A stretch of DNA of 64,000 nucleotides from Microbacterium sp. MAH-37 (lineage in GTDB: Bacteria > Actinomycetota > Actinomycetes > Actinomycetales > Microbacteriaceae). Both the position numbers and the translations under genes were made by a program. The stretch covers positions 329,639-393,638 of the forward strand of contig NZ_WSEN01000008.1 in assembly GCF_009758255.1 (NCBI RefSeq), read 5' to 3'. The notes beneath the pieces were generated by a model. That model saw only the letters and a program-made list of their open reading frames with translations. It had not been told where the DNA came from and did not search any database. This document shows positions 1 through 8,408 of this stretch, in pieces. Numbering within the stretch: position 1 is the stretch's first letter; each line of letters begins with the position of its first letter.

Positions 1-970
1 GCCGGGCGAGGGTGAGCATCTGGTCGATCAGCGTGCTCATCCGGGTGCCCTCGGCGTCGATCAGCGCGGCGTTGCCGCGCATCTCGTCGGGCTCGGCCCC
101 TGCGCGCTCGGACAGCTGCGCGTAGGCGCGGATGCTGGTGAGCGGCGTGCGCAGCTCATGGCTGGCGTCCGCGACGAACCGCCGCATCGTGGACTCGCTC
201 GCCTCGCGCTGCGCCAGCGCCTGCTCGACGTGATCCAGCAGGTCGTTCAGCGCCGCGCCGACGTGACCGACCTCGGCAGTGGAGGCGATGTCGTCCTCGG
301 TGACGCGCTGTGCGAGGGACACTTCGCCGCGTCCGAGCGGCACCGAGGTGACCTCGGACGCCGTGCTCGCGACGCGGCGCAGCGGGCGCAGCGCACGGCC
401 CATCGCCAGCGCGGCGGCGAGAATCGCGAGCAGGATGCTGGCGAGCCCGACCAGCACGACGACGAGGGTCAGCCTGCCGGTCGCCGCGGTGACGGGCTCC
501 ATCGGCATGCCGGTCACCACGACAGCGTCTTCCGTCGCCGTGCGCGCCGCGACCCGGTAGGAGCCGAGGTCGCCGCCCAGGTCGACGGTCTGCGGCGTCG
601 CGCCGACGGGCACGGATGCCAGGGTCTGCTGCTGCTCGGTGCTGAGGTCGTGCCTGGTTCCGTCGGCGTCGATCCAGCCGCCCACGGCGAATGCGTCGTC
701 GCGGAACACCGCGGTGACCGTGCCCGGCGACTGGCCGGGAGCTCCGACCAGATCGTCGCGGGCCGGCGGCTGCGGGGCGCCGGGCGGCCGCGGGCGGCCG
801 ACCATGTCCGCACCGCGCTGCGCGGCTCCGGTGAGACGCTCGTCGAGTTGACCGAGCAGGTAGTCGTTCAGCGAGACCACCGACACCACGCCCACGATCA
901 CGCTCGCCGCGGCGACGAGGGCCGAGGCGATCAGCACCACCTGCAGGCGCAGGCTGCGCGTACGGGTCAT
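1..970 (-). CDS. Sensor histidine kinase (3' end cut by window edge)
   Basis: Membrane sensor kinase of a two-component system; about 323 N-terminal residues are visible and the ATPase domain lies beyond position 1. The ATG at 970 overlaps the stop of the response regulator (ATGA), so the pair is translationally coupled. The protein has a TM segment near residues 8-30, an extracytoplasmic sensor loop rich in Pro and Gly, a second TM near residues 160-185, a HAMP-like linker, and a dimerisation/phosphoacceptor motif reading SHELRTPL near residue 280, whose His is the phosphorylation site. The family is clear from the H-box and layout. The stimulus is not; the adjacent cell-envelope glycosyltransferases make envelope control possible but unproven. 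Confidence 0.9.
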   Translation of the reverse strand, partial: MTRTRSLRLQVVLIASALVAAASVIVGVVSVVSLNDYLLGQLDERLTGAAQRGADMVGRPRPPGAPQPPARDDLVGAPGQSPGTVTAVFRDDAFAVGGWIDADGTRHDLSTEQQQTLASVPVGATPQTVDLGGDLGSYRVAARTATEDAVVVTGMPMEPVTAATGRLTLVVVLVGLASILLAILAAALAMGRALRPLRRVASTASEVTSVPLGRGEVSLAQRVTEDDIASTAEVGHVGAALNDLLDHVEQALAQREASESTMRRFVADASHELRTPLTSIRAYAQLSERAGAEPDEMRGNAALIDAEGTRMSTLIDQMLTLAR

Positions 971-1731
971 GTCGCCGCCTTGAGCACGTAGCCGACCGTG
1001 CGCACCGTCTCCAGACGCACCGCGTCGCTCGCGGCGAGCTTGCGCCGCAGGCTCGAGACGTACACCTCGACGAGATTGGAGTCGGTGCCGAAGTCGTACC
1101 CCCAGACCGCCTCGAGGATCTGCGGCCGGCGCAGCACACGGCCCGCATTGTTCGCCAGCAGGAGCAGCAGCTCGTACTCGGTCGCGGTGAGGTCGAGCGG
1201 TGCACCGGCGAGAGTCGCGGTGACGGCGGACCTGTCGATCTCGAGGTCGCCGACGTGCAGCACGGATGCCGCGGGGCGGGCGATCGCCGCGGCGGTGCGG
1301 GCCAGCACCCGCACCCTGGCCTGCAGCTCCGGCACCGCGAACGGCTTCGTCAGGTAGTCGTCGCCGCCGGCGCGGAGCCCGGCGATCCGGTCGTCGTGCC
1401 CGTCCAGCGCGGTGAGGAACAGCACCCTGACCTCCGGCCGGACGGCACGGATACGATCCAGCGTCTCGAGGCCGTCGATGCCCGGCATCATGATGTCGAG
1501 CACGACCACGTCGGGCTGGAACTCGCGCACCGCGAGCAGCGCGTCGCGGCCGCGGTTCTCGATGCGCACCTCCCAGCCGTCGACGCGGAGGGAGTTCGCG
1601 ACGGCTCCGGCCAGGGGAACCTCGTCGTCGACCACGAGCACCCGCGCCGCCGTCCCGTCGGCGCGGAGCACCGGCGGAAGGCCGAGCGAGTCGCCTGCCA
1701 TGGTCATGAACCGATCCTTGCGCACGGTCAT
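967..1731 (-). CDS. OmpR/PhoB-family response regulator
   Basis: Cytoplasmic DNA-binding partner of the adjacent kinase. The receiver domain spans about residues 30-145, with the acidic pair in VLVVDDE, phosphoacceptor Asp79 in VVVLDIMMPG and the conserved Lys in YLTKPF. A winged-helix effector domain follows, ending in VEVYVSSLRRKL and the usual TVRTVGYVL strand. The start is uncertain: the first ATG (1731) directly abuts the AAAGGAG ribosome-binding site, while an in-frame GTG at 1725 sits six bases from it and fits better. The stop overlaps the kinase ATG. Target genes cannot be read from the sequence. Confidence 0.93.
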   Translation of the reverse strand: MTVRKDRFMTMAGDSLGLPPVLRADGTAARVLVVDDEVPLAGAVANSLRVDGWEVRIENRGRDALLAVREFQPDVVVLDIMMPGIDGLETLDRIRAVRPEVRVLFLTALDGHDDRIAGLRAGGDDYLTKPFAVPELQARVRVLARTAAAIARPAASVLHVGDLEIDRSAVTATLAGAPLDLTATEYELLLLLANNAGRVLRRPQILEAVWGYDFGTDSNLVEVYVSSLRRKLAASDAVRLETVRTVGYVLKAAT

Positions 1732-1786
1732 CTCCTTTCGCGAGCGCCACCTGCGCCTCAGTTCGTCACATTCCTACGGCGCCGCC

Positions 1787-1998
1787 GCTCAGGTCGCATT
1801 CCGTCCCGCTCTGCGCGCCGGATACCGGGACGAAGCGCGACCTGAGCGACGAGGCGAGTCGGATTCCGGGACGAAGTGTGACCGGAGCGACTCGGCGAGC
1901 TCGGGTCGCGTCGTCCCGCTTCGACAACGCCAGGCCCGCTCAGGTCGCAGTCCGTCCCGCTCTGCGCGCCGGATACCGGGACGAAGCGCGACCTGAAC
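1787..1998. repeat. REP-like palindrome family A, two full copies plus fragment
   Basis: Two near-identical 61-base units (1787-1847 and 1938-1998) lie between the response-regulator operon and the convergent-side end of the glycosyltransferase gene. Each begins GCTCAGGTCGCA, has an inner CCGTCCCG...CGGGACGAAG inversion and ends in GCGACCTGA, so each can fold into an imperfect hairpin. A degenerate fragment lies between them (about 1861-1915). The same core returns in at least four other gaps in this window. They may also terminate transcription, but there is no U-tract. Confidence 0.85.
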
Positions 1999-2007
1999 GC
2001 GCCCGTT

Positions 2008-4092
2008 TCAGCGACCGGTGGTTGCGGCGGTCAGGTCGTAGACCGTCACACCGCCGACGGTCTGCGCGGTGAAGTTCGCCTCGACCCAGGACTGGATGTC
2101 GGAGTCGCCGCCCATCCCCATGCCGCCTCCAGCGATGAAGAAGTGGATGCGGCCCTCGTCGACGTACTGCTGGAACTGCTCCAGCATCGGCGACGGGTCG
2201 CTGCCGTTGAAGCCGCCGATCGGCATCACCGCGTCGCCGGTCGCGAGCTGGTAGCCCGCCGCGGACTGCGATCCGACGGTCGCGGCGACCCAGGTGTAGT
2301 CCGACGCGTCCTGCTCCAGCAGTGCCCGCAGCGCGGAATCGACCTTGGACGCCTCGAGCAGGCCACCGGCGCCGCCACCGCGCATCCCGCCTTCGAAACC
2401 ACCCGGAATGGTCGGAGGCGTGCCGCCGTCCTGCCCCGTGCCGTTCTGACCGGGGAAACCGCCGTTCTGACCGGGGAAACCGCCGTTCTGGCCCGTGCCG
2501 TTCCCGCCCGGGACGCTGCCGCCGCCGGGCATCCCGCCCTGCGTGCCGCCGGGGCCGCCCTGGCCGCCGGGCGCCCCGTCACCGCCGAAGCCACCGCCGG
2601 GGCGGCCGCCCATGACGCCCTGAACCGACGGTCCCGCGGTCACGATCGACCCGGAGTGCCCCGTGCCCACGGTCTGCAGCGTGTACGCCGCCGGAGCGAG
2701 CAGGCCGCCGACGATCAGCGCGGCTGCTGCCGATGTCGTGAGCGCCCGCGAGCGCGACGGCAGCATCACGAGCACCGCGCCGGCCACCGACACCACGGCC
2801 ACGACGACCTTCAGCCACGGCATCCAGCTGCTGGAGCGCTCCAGCAGCACCCAGGCCCAGCCGGCGGTGATCACCGCGGTCGCGGCGAGCAGGATGCGGG
2901 TCCACAGCCGGTCGCGATGCCGGAACACCACCACGGCGCTCGCGCCGAGCAGCCCCGCCAGCGGAGCGGCGAGCGCCACCGTGTAGTAGGCGTGGAAGAT
3001 CCCCGCCATGAAACTGAACGCGACCAGCGTCACGGTCAGCCAGCCGGCGAAGGCGACCAGCAGGATGCGCCGCGGATCGCGCCGCGGAGCGCGCCCGATC
3101 AGCACCATCGCACCGGTGAACAGGATCAGCGCGGCCGGGATCAGCCACGAGATCTGCCCGCCGATCTCGTTCAGGAACAGCCGGAACAGCCCGGTCTCGC
3201 CCCAGCCGTTGCCGCCGCCCACGCTCCCGGTCTCGTTCCCGGTGATGCGACCCAGGCCGTTGTAGCCGAAGGTCAGCTCGAGGAAGCTGTTGCTCTGCGA
3301 GCCGCCGATGTAGGGCCGAGCGGATGCGGGCACGAGCTCGACGATCGCGACCCACCAGCCCGCCGACACGATCACCGCGCCGAGCGCCGCCAGCAGGTGC
3401 CAGAGCCGCTTCAGCAACGGCGCTCCGGCGAACCCGAAGTACACACCGGCGAGCACGGGCAGCACGAGGAACGCCTGCAGCTGCTTGGTGAGGAACCCGA
3501 AGCCGACCGCGACGCCGGCCAGCAGCAGCCAGCGCAGCCTTCCGCCGTCGATCGCGCGCAGCGTGAGCGCCACCGACGCGGTGAGCAGCAGGAGCAGCAG
3601 CGCGTCGGGGTTGTTGAACCGGAACATCAGGGCGGCCACCGGGGTGAGCGCGAAGATCCCCGTCGCCAGTAGCGCGGCGCCCGCGCCGAGGCGCTTCCGG
3701 ACGGTGAACAGGATGATGGCCGCCGTCCCGACGCCCATCAGCGCCTGCGGCAGCAGGATGCTCCACGAACTGAGACCGAAAACGCGAGCCGACAGCTCCA
3801 TCACCCACAGCGAGGCCGGCGGCTTGTCGACGGTGATCGAGTTCCCGGCATCCGACGAGCCGTAGAAGAACGCGACCCAGTTCTGGGTGCCGGCCTGCAC
3901 GGCCGCCGAGTAGAACGCGTTCGCCCAGCCGCTCGCGGCGAGGTTCCAGACGTAAAGGATGCCGGTGAGCAGCAGCGCGCCGGCATACGCCGGGATCTCC
4001 CAGCGGGCGCGGGCGTGCGCCGTCGGCACCGCCTCGGCGGCGGGAGGGGCCGGGGCGAACCCCGGGGGCACGGGCAGTGATGCGGTGGTCAT
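2008..4092 (-). CDS. GT39-family membrane glycosyltransferase (YkcB-like)
   Basis: Polytopic membrane glycosyltransferase of the ArnT/PMT superfamily, expected to move a sugar from a polyprenyl-phosphate donor to an extracytoplasmic acceptor. The 694-residue product has the early conserved acidic region (TVDKPPASLWVMELS, about residues 80-95) and about ten hydrophobic segments to residue 480. A Gly/Pro/Gln-rich linker (about 495-585) includes an exact 21-base tandem duplication, and a soluble C-terminal domain follows (about 585-694). The ATG at 4092 was chosen because AGGAGG lies upstream and it overlaps the stop of the preceding GT2-GtrA gene; reading frame continues further 5' but has no such signal. 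The pairing resembles Bacillus ykcB-ykcC. The acceptor is unknown. Confidence 0.88.
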   Translation of the reverse strand: MTTASLPVPPGFAPAPPAAEAVPTAHARARWEIPAYAGALLLTGILYVWNLAASGWANAFYSAAVQAGTQNWVAFFYGSSDAGNSITVDKPPASLWVMELSARVFGLSSWSILLPQALMGVGTAAIILFTVRKRLGAGAALLATGIFALTPVAALMFRFNNPDALLLLLLTASVALTLRAIDGGRLRWLLLAGVAVGFGFLTKQLQAFLVLPVLAGVYFGFAGAPLLKRLWHLLAALGAVIVSAGWWVAIVELVPASARPYIGGSQSNSFLELTFGYNGLGRITGNETGSVGGGNGWGETGLFRLFLNEIGGQISWLIPAALILFTGAMVLIGRAPRRDPRRILLVAFAGWLTVTLVAFSFMAGIFHAYYTVALAAPLAGLLGASAVVVFRHRDRLWTRILLAATAVITAGWAWVLLERSSSWMPWLKVVVAVVSVAGAVLVMLPSRSRALTTSAAAALIVGGLLAPAAYTLQTVGTGHSGSIVTAGPSVQGVMGGRPGGGFGGDGAPGGQGGPGGTQGGMPGGGSVPGGNGTGQNGGFPGQNGGFPGQNGTGQDGGTPPTIPGGFEGGMRGGGAGGLLEASKVDSALRALLEQDASDYTWVAATVGSQSAAGYQLATGDAVMPIGGFNGSDPSPMLEQFQQYVDEGRIHFFIAGGGMGMGGDSDIQSWVEANFTAQTVGGVTVYDLTAATTGR
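2440..2481 (-). repeat. 21-bp tandem repeat inside Gly/Gln-rich linker
   Basis: Two exact head-to-tail 21-base units (2440-2460, 2461-2481), with a partial third immediately after, encode a repeated Gly-Phe-Pro-Gly-Gln-Asn-Gly heptapeptide in the linker of the GT39 glycosyltransferase. The period is a multiple of three, so copy-number change would lengthen or shorten the linker without a frameshift. Confidence 0.85.
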
Positions 4093-5345
4093 GATCGATT
4101 CGCCTCCTGAGCGAGCATCTGGTGTCTGGTGGACAGGGTCTCGGGCCGCAGGTCGGGTGGTGGCACCGAGCGGTCGCGGAACACCCACAGGCGCAGCAGG
4201 GCGAAGCGCAGCACGGTCGCGACGAGGTTGGCGACGGTGAGCACCCCCACCTCGAGCAGCGGTCCCGGATCCGGGTACGCTGCGTGCAGCAGCATCAGCG
4301 AACCGGAGGTCAGCGCCCACGCCATTCCGAACACGACAAGGCCCTGCAGGTGATGCGTCGCCACTCGCGAACGTCCCCGGAAGCCGAATGTGAACCGCCG
4401 GTTCGCCGCAGTGTTCGCGACAGCTGTGGTCAGCAGCGCGAGGAAGTTGGCCACCTGCGCGGACAGGAACGCCTGGAAGATCAGGTACACGAGCGCATAG
4501 GCCAGCGTCGAGAGCACCCCGATCACGCCGAAGCGCAGCACCTGCGCGAGCAGCGGCACCGCGGGCTGCTCGAACGGATGCCGCCCGAGGCCACGGTAGA
4601 TCTCGTCGACGGGGATGCGGCCGCGGGCGAGGCTCATCCCGACGCGCGCCATGCCCTTCAGATCGGCGGTCGCGGTCGCGACCACGTCGACCGAGCTGTG
4701 CGGGTCGTCGATCCAGTCCACCGGCACCTCGTGGATGCGCAGCCCGGAGCGCTCGGCGAGGATGAGCAGCTCGGTGTCGAAGAACCAGCCGTCGTCCTCG
4801 ATGTAGGGCAGCAGCCGGCGCGCGGCATCCGCCCGGATCGCCTTGAACCCGCACTGCGCGTCGCTGAACCGCACCCCGAACGTGCCGCGCAGCAGCGCGT
4901 TGTACGACCGCGAGACGAACTCGCGCTTCCCGCCGCGCACGATCCGCGAGGTGCGCGCTAGGCGCGAGCCGATCGCGAGGTCGGAGTGGCCGGACAGCAG
5001 CGGGGCGACCAGCGGCCGCAGCGCACGCAGGTCCGTGGACAGGTCCTCGTCGAGGTAGACGAGCACGCGGGCCGGCGATGCCGACCAGACCGCCTTCAGG
5101 GCCCGGCCACGTCCCTTCTGCGGCAGGTGGACGGCGACGACTCGGTCGAGGGTCTCGGCCAGGTCATCGGCGATCCGCGCCGTGGCATCCGTGCTCGCGT
5201 TGTCGGCGATCGTGATCCGCCAGGTCGCGGAGTCGTCCTCTCGGAGATGCGCATGCAGCAGCGCGATGCACTGCGCGAGCGTGTCCTGCTCGTTGTACAC
5301 GGGCACGACGACGTCGAGATCGAGGGGCGTCTGCGAGGAGGTCAT
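4089..5345 (-). CDS. GT2 glycosyltransferase fused to GtrA membrane domain (YkcC-like)
   Basis: Bifunctional 418-residue protein. Residues 1-240 form a GT-A fold of the dolichyl-phosphate-mannose synthase type, with VVVPVYNEQ near the N-terminus, the DED metal/nucleotide motif in VLVYLDEDLS and a downstream FFDTELLILAERSG block. Residues about 265-395 form a four-helix GtrA-like membrane domain, often linked to flipping or anchoring of polyprenyl-linked sugars. It probably makes the lipid-linked sugar used by the coupled GT39 enzyme. The ATG at 5345 is the first gene start of the pair, about 64 bases from the neighbouring ABC transporter operon, so it is probably its own transcription unit. 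Confidence 0.9.
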   Translation of the reverse strand: MTSSQTPLDLDVVVPVYNEQDTLAQCIALLHAHLREDDSATWRITIADNASTDATARIADDLAETLDRVVAVHLPQKGRGRALKAVWSASPARVLVYLDEDLSTDLRALRPLVAPLLSGHSDLAIGSRLARTSRIVRGGKREFVSRSYNALLRGTFGVRFSDAQCGFKAIRADAARRLLPYIEDDGWFFDTELLILAERSGLRIHEVPVDWIDDPHSSVDVVATATADLKGMARVGMSLARGRIPVDEIYRGLGRHPFEQPAVPLLAQVLRFGVIGVLSTLAYALVYLIFQAFLSAQVANFLALLTTAVANTAANRRFTFGFRGRSRVATHHLQGLVVFGMAWALTSGSLMLLHAAYPDPGPLLEVGVLTVANLVATVLRFALLRLWVFRDRSVPPPDLRPETLSTRHQMLAQEANRS

Positions 5346-5409
5346 ACGACCATGCTCGGCAGGCCGCCGTCAGGGACCCTTTGGCGTTCCTATGCCTCGG
5401 ATAAAGCCG

Positions 5410-6153
5410 CTACAGACCCCGTACGCGTGAGAGGAACTCCGCGGTCGCGGGATGCTGCGGAGCGTCGAAGAGCTGCTCCGGCGGCCCCTGCTCGACCAGC
5501 ACGCCCTCCTTGAGGAACACCACCCGGTCTGCGACCTCGCGCGCGAAGGACATCTCGTGCGTGGCCATCACGATCGTCGAGCCGCGACGCTTCAGCTCGC
5601 GCACCAGATCGAGCACCTCGCCGACCAGCTGCGGGTCGAGGGCGCTGGTGATCTCGTCGAGCAGCAGCACCTCGGGCTCGGTGAGGATCGCCCGCACGAT
5701 CGCGACGCGCTGCTGCTGCCCGCCCGAGAGCCGGTCGGGGTACTCGTCGGCCTTGGCGCCGAGACCCAGCGACTCCAGCAGCTCGCGGCCGCGGGTGCGC
5801 GCCTCGCCCTTGGGCATCCCGTGCACCTTGCGAGCGGCCAGGGTGACGTTGTCGAGCACGGTCATGTGCGGGAACAGGTTGAAGTGCTGGAACACCACGC
5901 CGATCCGCGCACGAACGGAGTCCGCGTCCACCCGCGGGTCGGTGATGTCGTCGCCCTGCAGGAAGATCTGGCCGTCGTCGACCTGCTCGATGAGGTTCAT
6001 CATCTTCAGCAGCGTGGACTTGCCCGAGCCGGATGCCCCGATCAGCACGACCACCTCGTGCGGCGCGACCGCGAGGTCGAGCCCCCGGAGCACGTCGTGA
6101 TCCCCGAAGCGCTTGCGCACGCCGCGGGCCTCGATGACGGGCACGGCACTCAT
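5410..6153 (-). CDS. Amino-acid ABC transporter ATP-binding protein
   Basis: Cytoplasmic ATPase of a polar amino-acid importer (GlnQ/HisP class), 247 residues. It shows Walker A GASGSGKST, signature LSGGQQQR, Walker B VLLLDEITSALD and the switch His in MATHEMSFA. The start at 6153 overlaps the permease stop (ATGA) and has GGAG upstream; the open frame extends much further upstream but that part lies across the permease gene. It is the last gene of the binding protein-permease-ATPase operon. Substrate class is inferred from family only. Confidence 0.95.
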   Translation of the reverse strand: MSAVPVIEARGVRKRFGDHDVLRGLDLAVAPHEVVVLIGASGSGKSTLLKMMNLIEQVDDGQIFLQGDDITDPRVDADSVRARIGVVFQHFNLFPHMTVLDNVTLAARKVHGMPKGEARTRGRELLESLGLGAKADEYPDRLSGGQQQRVAIVRAILTEPEVLLLDEITSALDPQLVGEVLDLVRELKRRGSTIVMATHEMSFAREVADRVVFLKEGVLVEQGPPEQLFDAPQHPATAEFLSRVRGL

Positions 6154-7016
6154 ACGACTCCTCCGGCCTGCTCGCGCCGGTTCAGACGCGCGGTGACGCC
6201 GTCGGTCAGCCGGATCATCGGCCAGCTGAGGGCGATGAAGAACAGCGCGGCGACGATGTACGGCGTGTAGTTGTAGGTCTCGGCGACCTGCAGCTGCGCG
6301 GCGCGCACGGCGTCGACGACGCCGAGGATCGAGATCAGGCCGACGTCCTTCTGCATCGAGACGAAGTCGTTCATCAGCGCGGGGATGACCTTGCGCACGC
6401 CCTGCGGGATGACGACCATCCGCAGCGTCTGCGCGTGGCTGAGGCCCAGCGAGCGCGCGGCGACGCGCTGCGACGGATGCACGGCCTCCATGCCCGCCCT
6501 CAGCACCTCGGCGACATAGGCGGAGTAACTGATGACGATCGCGATGGTTCCCCAGAACACCGGGGGCATGCGCGGGAAGATCATCAGCGCCGGGATGCCG
6601 TAGCCGACCAGGTACAGCACGATCAGCACCGGCACGCCGCGGAAGAAGTCGGTGTACGCCGCGGCAAGGGTGCGCAACGGGAAGAACACCGGCCCGCGCA
6701 GCGTGCGCATGACCGCGAGCAGAGTGCCGAGGATCGCAACGCCGACGGCGGCGATGAGCAGCACCATGATGTTCACGAGCAGGCCCTGGAAGACCGGGCC
6801 GATGCTCGCGAGTGCGACCGCGGGGTCGAAGAACGTCTCCCGCACCACGGTCCACCCGGGGGTGTTCACCAGGATCGCGACGATCACGCCGATCAGGACG
6901 ACGCTGCTGATGAGGGCGATCAGGACCGATCGCGTGGTGGCGCGGCGCCGCAGAGCGCGCCGTGACAGCTCGAGATCACTCGGCTGCCACGTCGCGTCGG
7001 CGGTGGTGGTGGTCAC
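6150..7016 (-). CDS. Amino-acid ABC transporter permease
   Basis: Inner-membrane permease of the HisM/GlnP class, 288 residues, with five or six hydrophobic segments and the ATPase-coupling loop EVLRAGMEAVHPSQREAARSLG-like block at about residues 155-180 (here EVLRAGMEAVHPSQRVAARS). The GTG at 7016 was chosen because it overlaps the TGA of the binding-protein gene; a longer reading from 7052 would cut into that gene. Only one permease gene is present, so it presumably works as a homodimer. Confidence 0.93.
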   Translation of the reverse strand: MTTTTADATWQPSDLELSRRALRRRATTRSVLIALISSVVLIGVIVAILVNTPGWTVVRETFFDPAVALASIGPVFQGLLVNIMVLLIAAVGVAILGTLLAVMRTLRGPVFFPLRTLAAAYTDFFRGVPVLIVLYLVGYGIPALMIFPRMPPVFWGTIAIVISYSAYVAEVLRAGMEAVHPSQRVAARSLGLSHAQTLRMVVIPQGVRKVIPALMNDFVSMQKDVGLISILGVVDAVRAAQLQVAETYNYTPYIVAALFFIALSWPMIRLTDGVTARLNRREQAGGVV

Positions 7017-7867
7017 TTCAGGACGGGGACGTCGACCGCGTCGCTGAGCCACTTCTGCTGCAGCTCGTCGAGGGTGCCGTTCTCGCGCAGGGTGTCGACG
7101 GCCTTGGAGACGTCGGCGGTCAGAGCGGAGCCCTTCGGCAGCACGAACGCGAAGTCGTCGCCGCCGTCGGTGCTGGCGAACTGGCCCGAGACGGTCGCGT
7201 CCTCGATCTGCGCGCCGGTCACGTAGAACGCGCCGGGTAGGTCGGTGACCATCGCGTCGATCTGGCCGCTCTTGAGCGCCAGCACGACGTCGTCAACGGT
7301 GTTGAAGACGCTGAGGTTCGCCTCGCCGAGCTGCGCCTTGGCGACCGTGTAGCTGGTGGTGCCGGCTGCGACGCCGACCTTGACCTTCTTCAGCTCGTCG
7401 ATCGAGGCGGCGGATGCTGCGGGCGAGTCGTTCAGCACGACGACCGCCTGGGTGGTCGTGTAGTAGGGCGACGAGAAGTCGACGGCCTTCTTGCGCTGGT
7501 CGGTCACCGAGAACTGCTGGATGTTGACGTCCCAGTCCTTCGGGCCGGGGGCGATGGCGGCGTCGAAGCCGGTGCGCACCCACTCGATGTCCTTCGCTTC
7601 GAAGCCGAGCTCCTTCGCGACGGCGTTCGCGACGGCGCCTTCGAAGCCCTCTCCGTTGGACGGGTCGTCGTCGACGAACCAGGGCTCGTAGTTCGGCTCG
7701 CCGGTGGCGATGGTGAGCTTGCCCGCGGTGACGGTCGGCAGTGCGCCGTCGCCCGCGTCAGCGGACGGTGCGGCGGACGAGGTGCCGGAACAGGCGGCGA
7801 GGGACACGGCGGCCGCGACCGCGATGGCGGCGAGGGCGGCACGACGGAGGGTGCGGGAGACGGGCAC
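7013..7867 (-). CDS. Amino-acid ABC transporter substrate-binding lipoprotein
   Basis: Secreted, lipid-anchored binding protein of SBP family 3, 284 residues. The signal peptide ends in a lipobox (SLAAC, Cys near residue 26) followed by a Ser/Ala-rich linker. The mature part begins LTIATGEPNYEPWF and contains the ligand-contact region GFDAAIAPGPKDWDV and the FSSPYYTTTQAVVV strand typical of polar amino-acid binders. First gene of the three-gene importer operon. The true ligand is not readable from the sequence. Confidence 0.94.
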   Translation of the reverse strand: MPVSRTLRRAALAAIAVAAAVSLAACSGTSSAAPSADAGDGALPTVTAGKLTIATGEPNYEPWFVDDDPSNGEGFEGAVANAVAKELGFEAKDIEWVRTGFDAAIAPGPKDWDVNIQQFSVTDQRKKAVDFSSPYYTTTQAVVVLNDSPAASAASIDELKKVKVGVAAGTTSYTVAKAQLGEANLSVFNTVDDVVLALKSGQIDAMVTDLPGAFYVTGAQIEDATVSGQFASTDGGDDFAFVLPKGSALTADVSKAVDTLRENGTLDELQQKWLSDAVDVPVLK

Positions 7868-7870
7868 GGT

Positions 7871-8326
7871 TCACTCCTGAAGAGAGGTCGGGTTCGGGTT
7901 CAAGGGTACTTCGGTGGCGAGTCGCCAGTCTGCGAAGTCGAAACCTGGCGACACGAAGCACGAGACGAGCACCTCGGCGTCGTCCAGAGGGCGGGCCGCT
8001 TGCCAGACTCCGGCGGGCACGAGCACCTGCGCCGCCTCGCCAGGGCCGAGCACGATCGGGGTCGCCTCACCCGGCTCCGCGCCGTCGCCGCCGAGACTCA
8101 ACTCGAGCCGGCCGGGGCCGTGCCAGAGCCACAGTTCGTCGCTGGTGACCACGTGCCATGCGCTGCGCTCGTCGGGCTGCAGCAGGTAGTGGATGCAGGT
8201 GCCGGCGGGCCGGGCGCCGTTCGGCGTGTCGACGGCGAGCGGGCTGGTCCAGGTGCGCCGGAACCAGCCGCCCTCGGGATGCGGGGCGAGGTCGAGGCGC
8301 TCAGCTGTCGCGGGTCTCATGGTCAT
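7871..8326 (-). CDS. Cupin, DUF985 family
   Basis: Small single-domain beta-barrel protein of 151 residues resembling the DUF985/cupin_5 family: N-terminal LAPHPEGGWFRRTW, central TCIHYLLQPDERSAWHVV with a candidate metal His, WHGPG and a C-terminal GxVSPGFDF strand. Its ATG overlaps the stop of the amidohydrolase (ATGA), so it is the last gene of a coupled operon with that enzyme and an adenosylhomocysteinase-like protein. Biochemical function of the family is not settled. Confidence 0.85.
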   Translation of the reverse strand: MTMRPATAERLDLAPHPEGGWFRRTWTSPLAVDTPNGARPAGTCIHYLLQPDERSAWHVVTSDELWLWHGPGRLELSLGGDGAEPGEATPIVLGPGEAAQVLVPAGVWQAARPLDDAEVLVSCFVSPGFDFADWRLATEVPLNPNPTSLQE

Positions 8327-8408
8327 TCCTCTCCTCCGGACCCTGAGCGAGCGAAGCGACGAGACGAAGGGCGCCCTTCGTCTCGCTCCGCTCGCTCAGG
8401 GTCTGGGG
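8323..8408. repeat. REP-like palindrome family B, overlapping a gene end
   Basis: Inverted repeat with outer arms CCCTGAGCGAGCG...CGCTCGCTCAGGG and inner arms GACGAAGGGC/GCCCTTCGTC meeting at about 8371. It supplies the last codons and stop of the amidohydrolase. The same words recur at 35800-35881 and 61891-62140. Confidence 0.88.

Noticed and set aside
156..1205. Arg-rich open frames antisense to or out of frame with the two-component genes
   Set aside because: Shadow frames of high-GC coding DNA with no recognisable domain.
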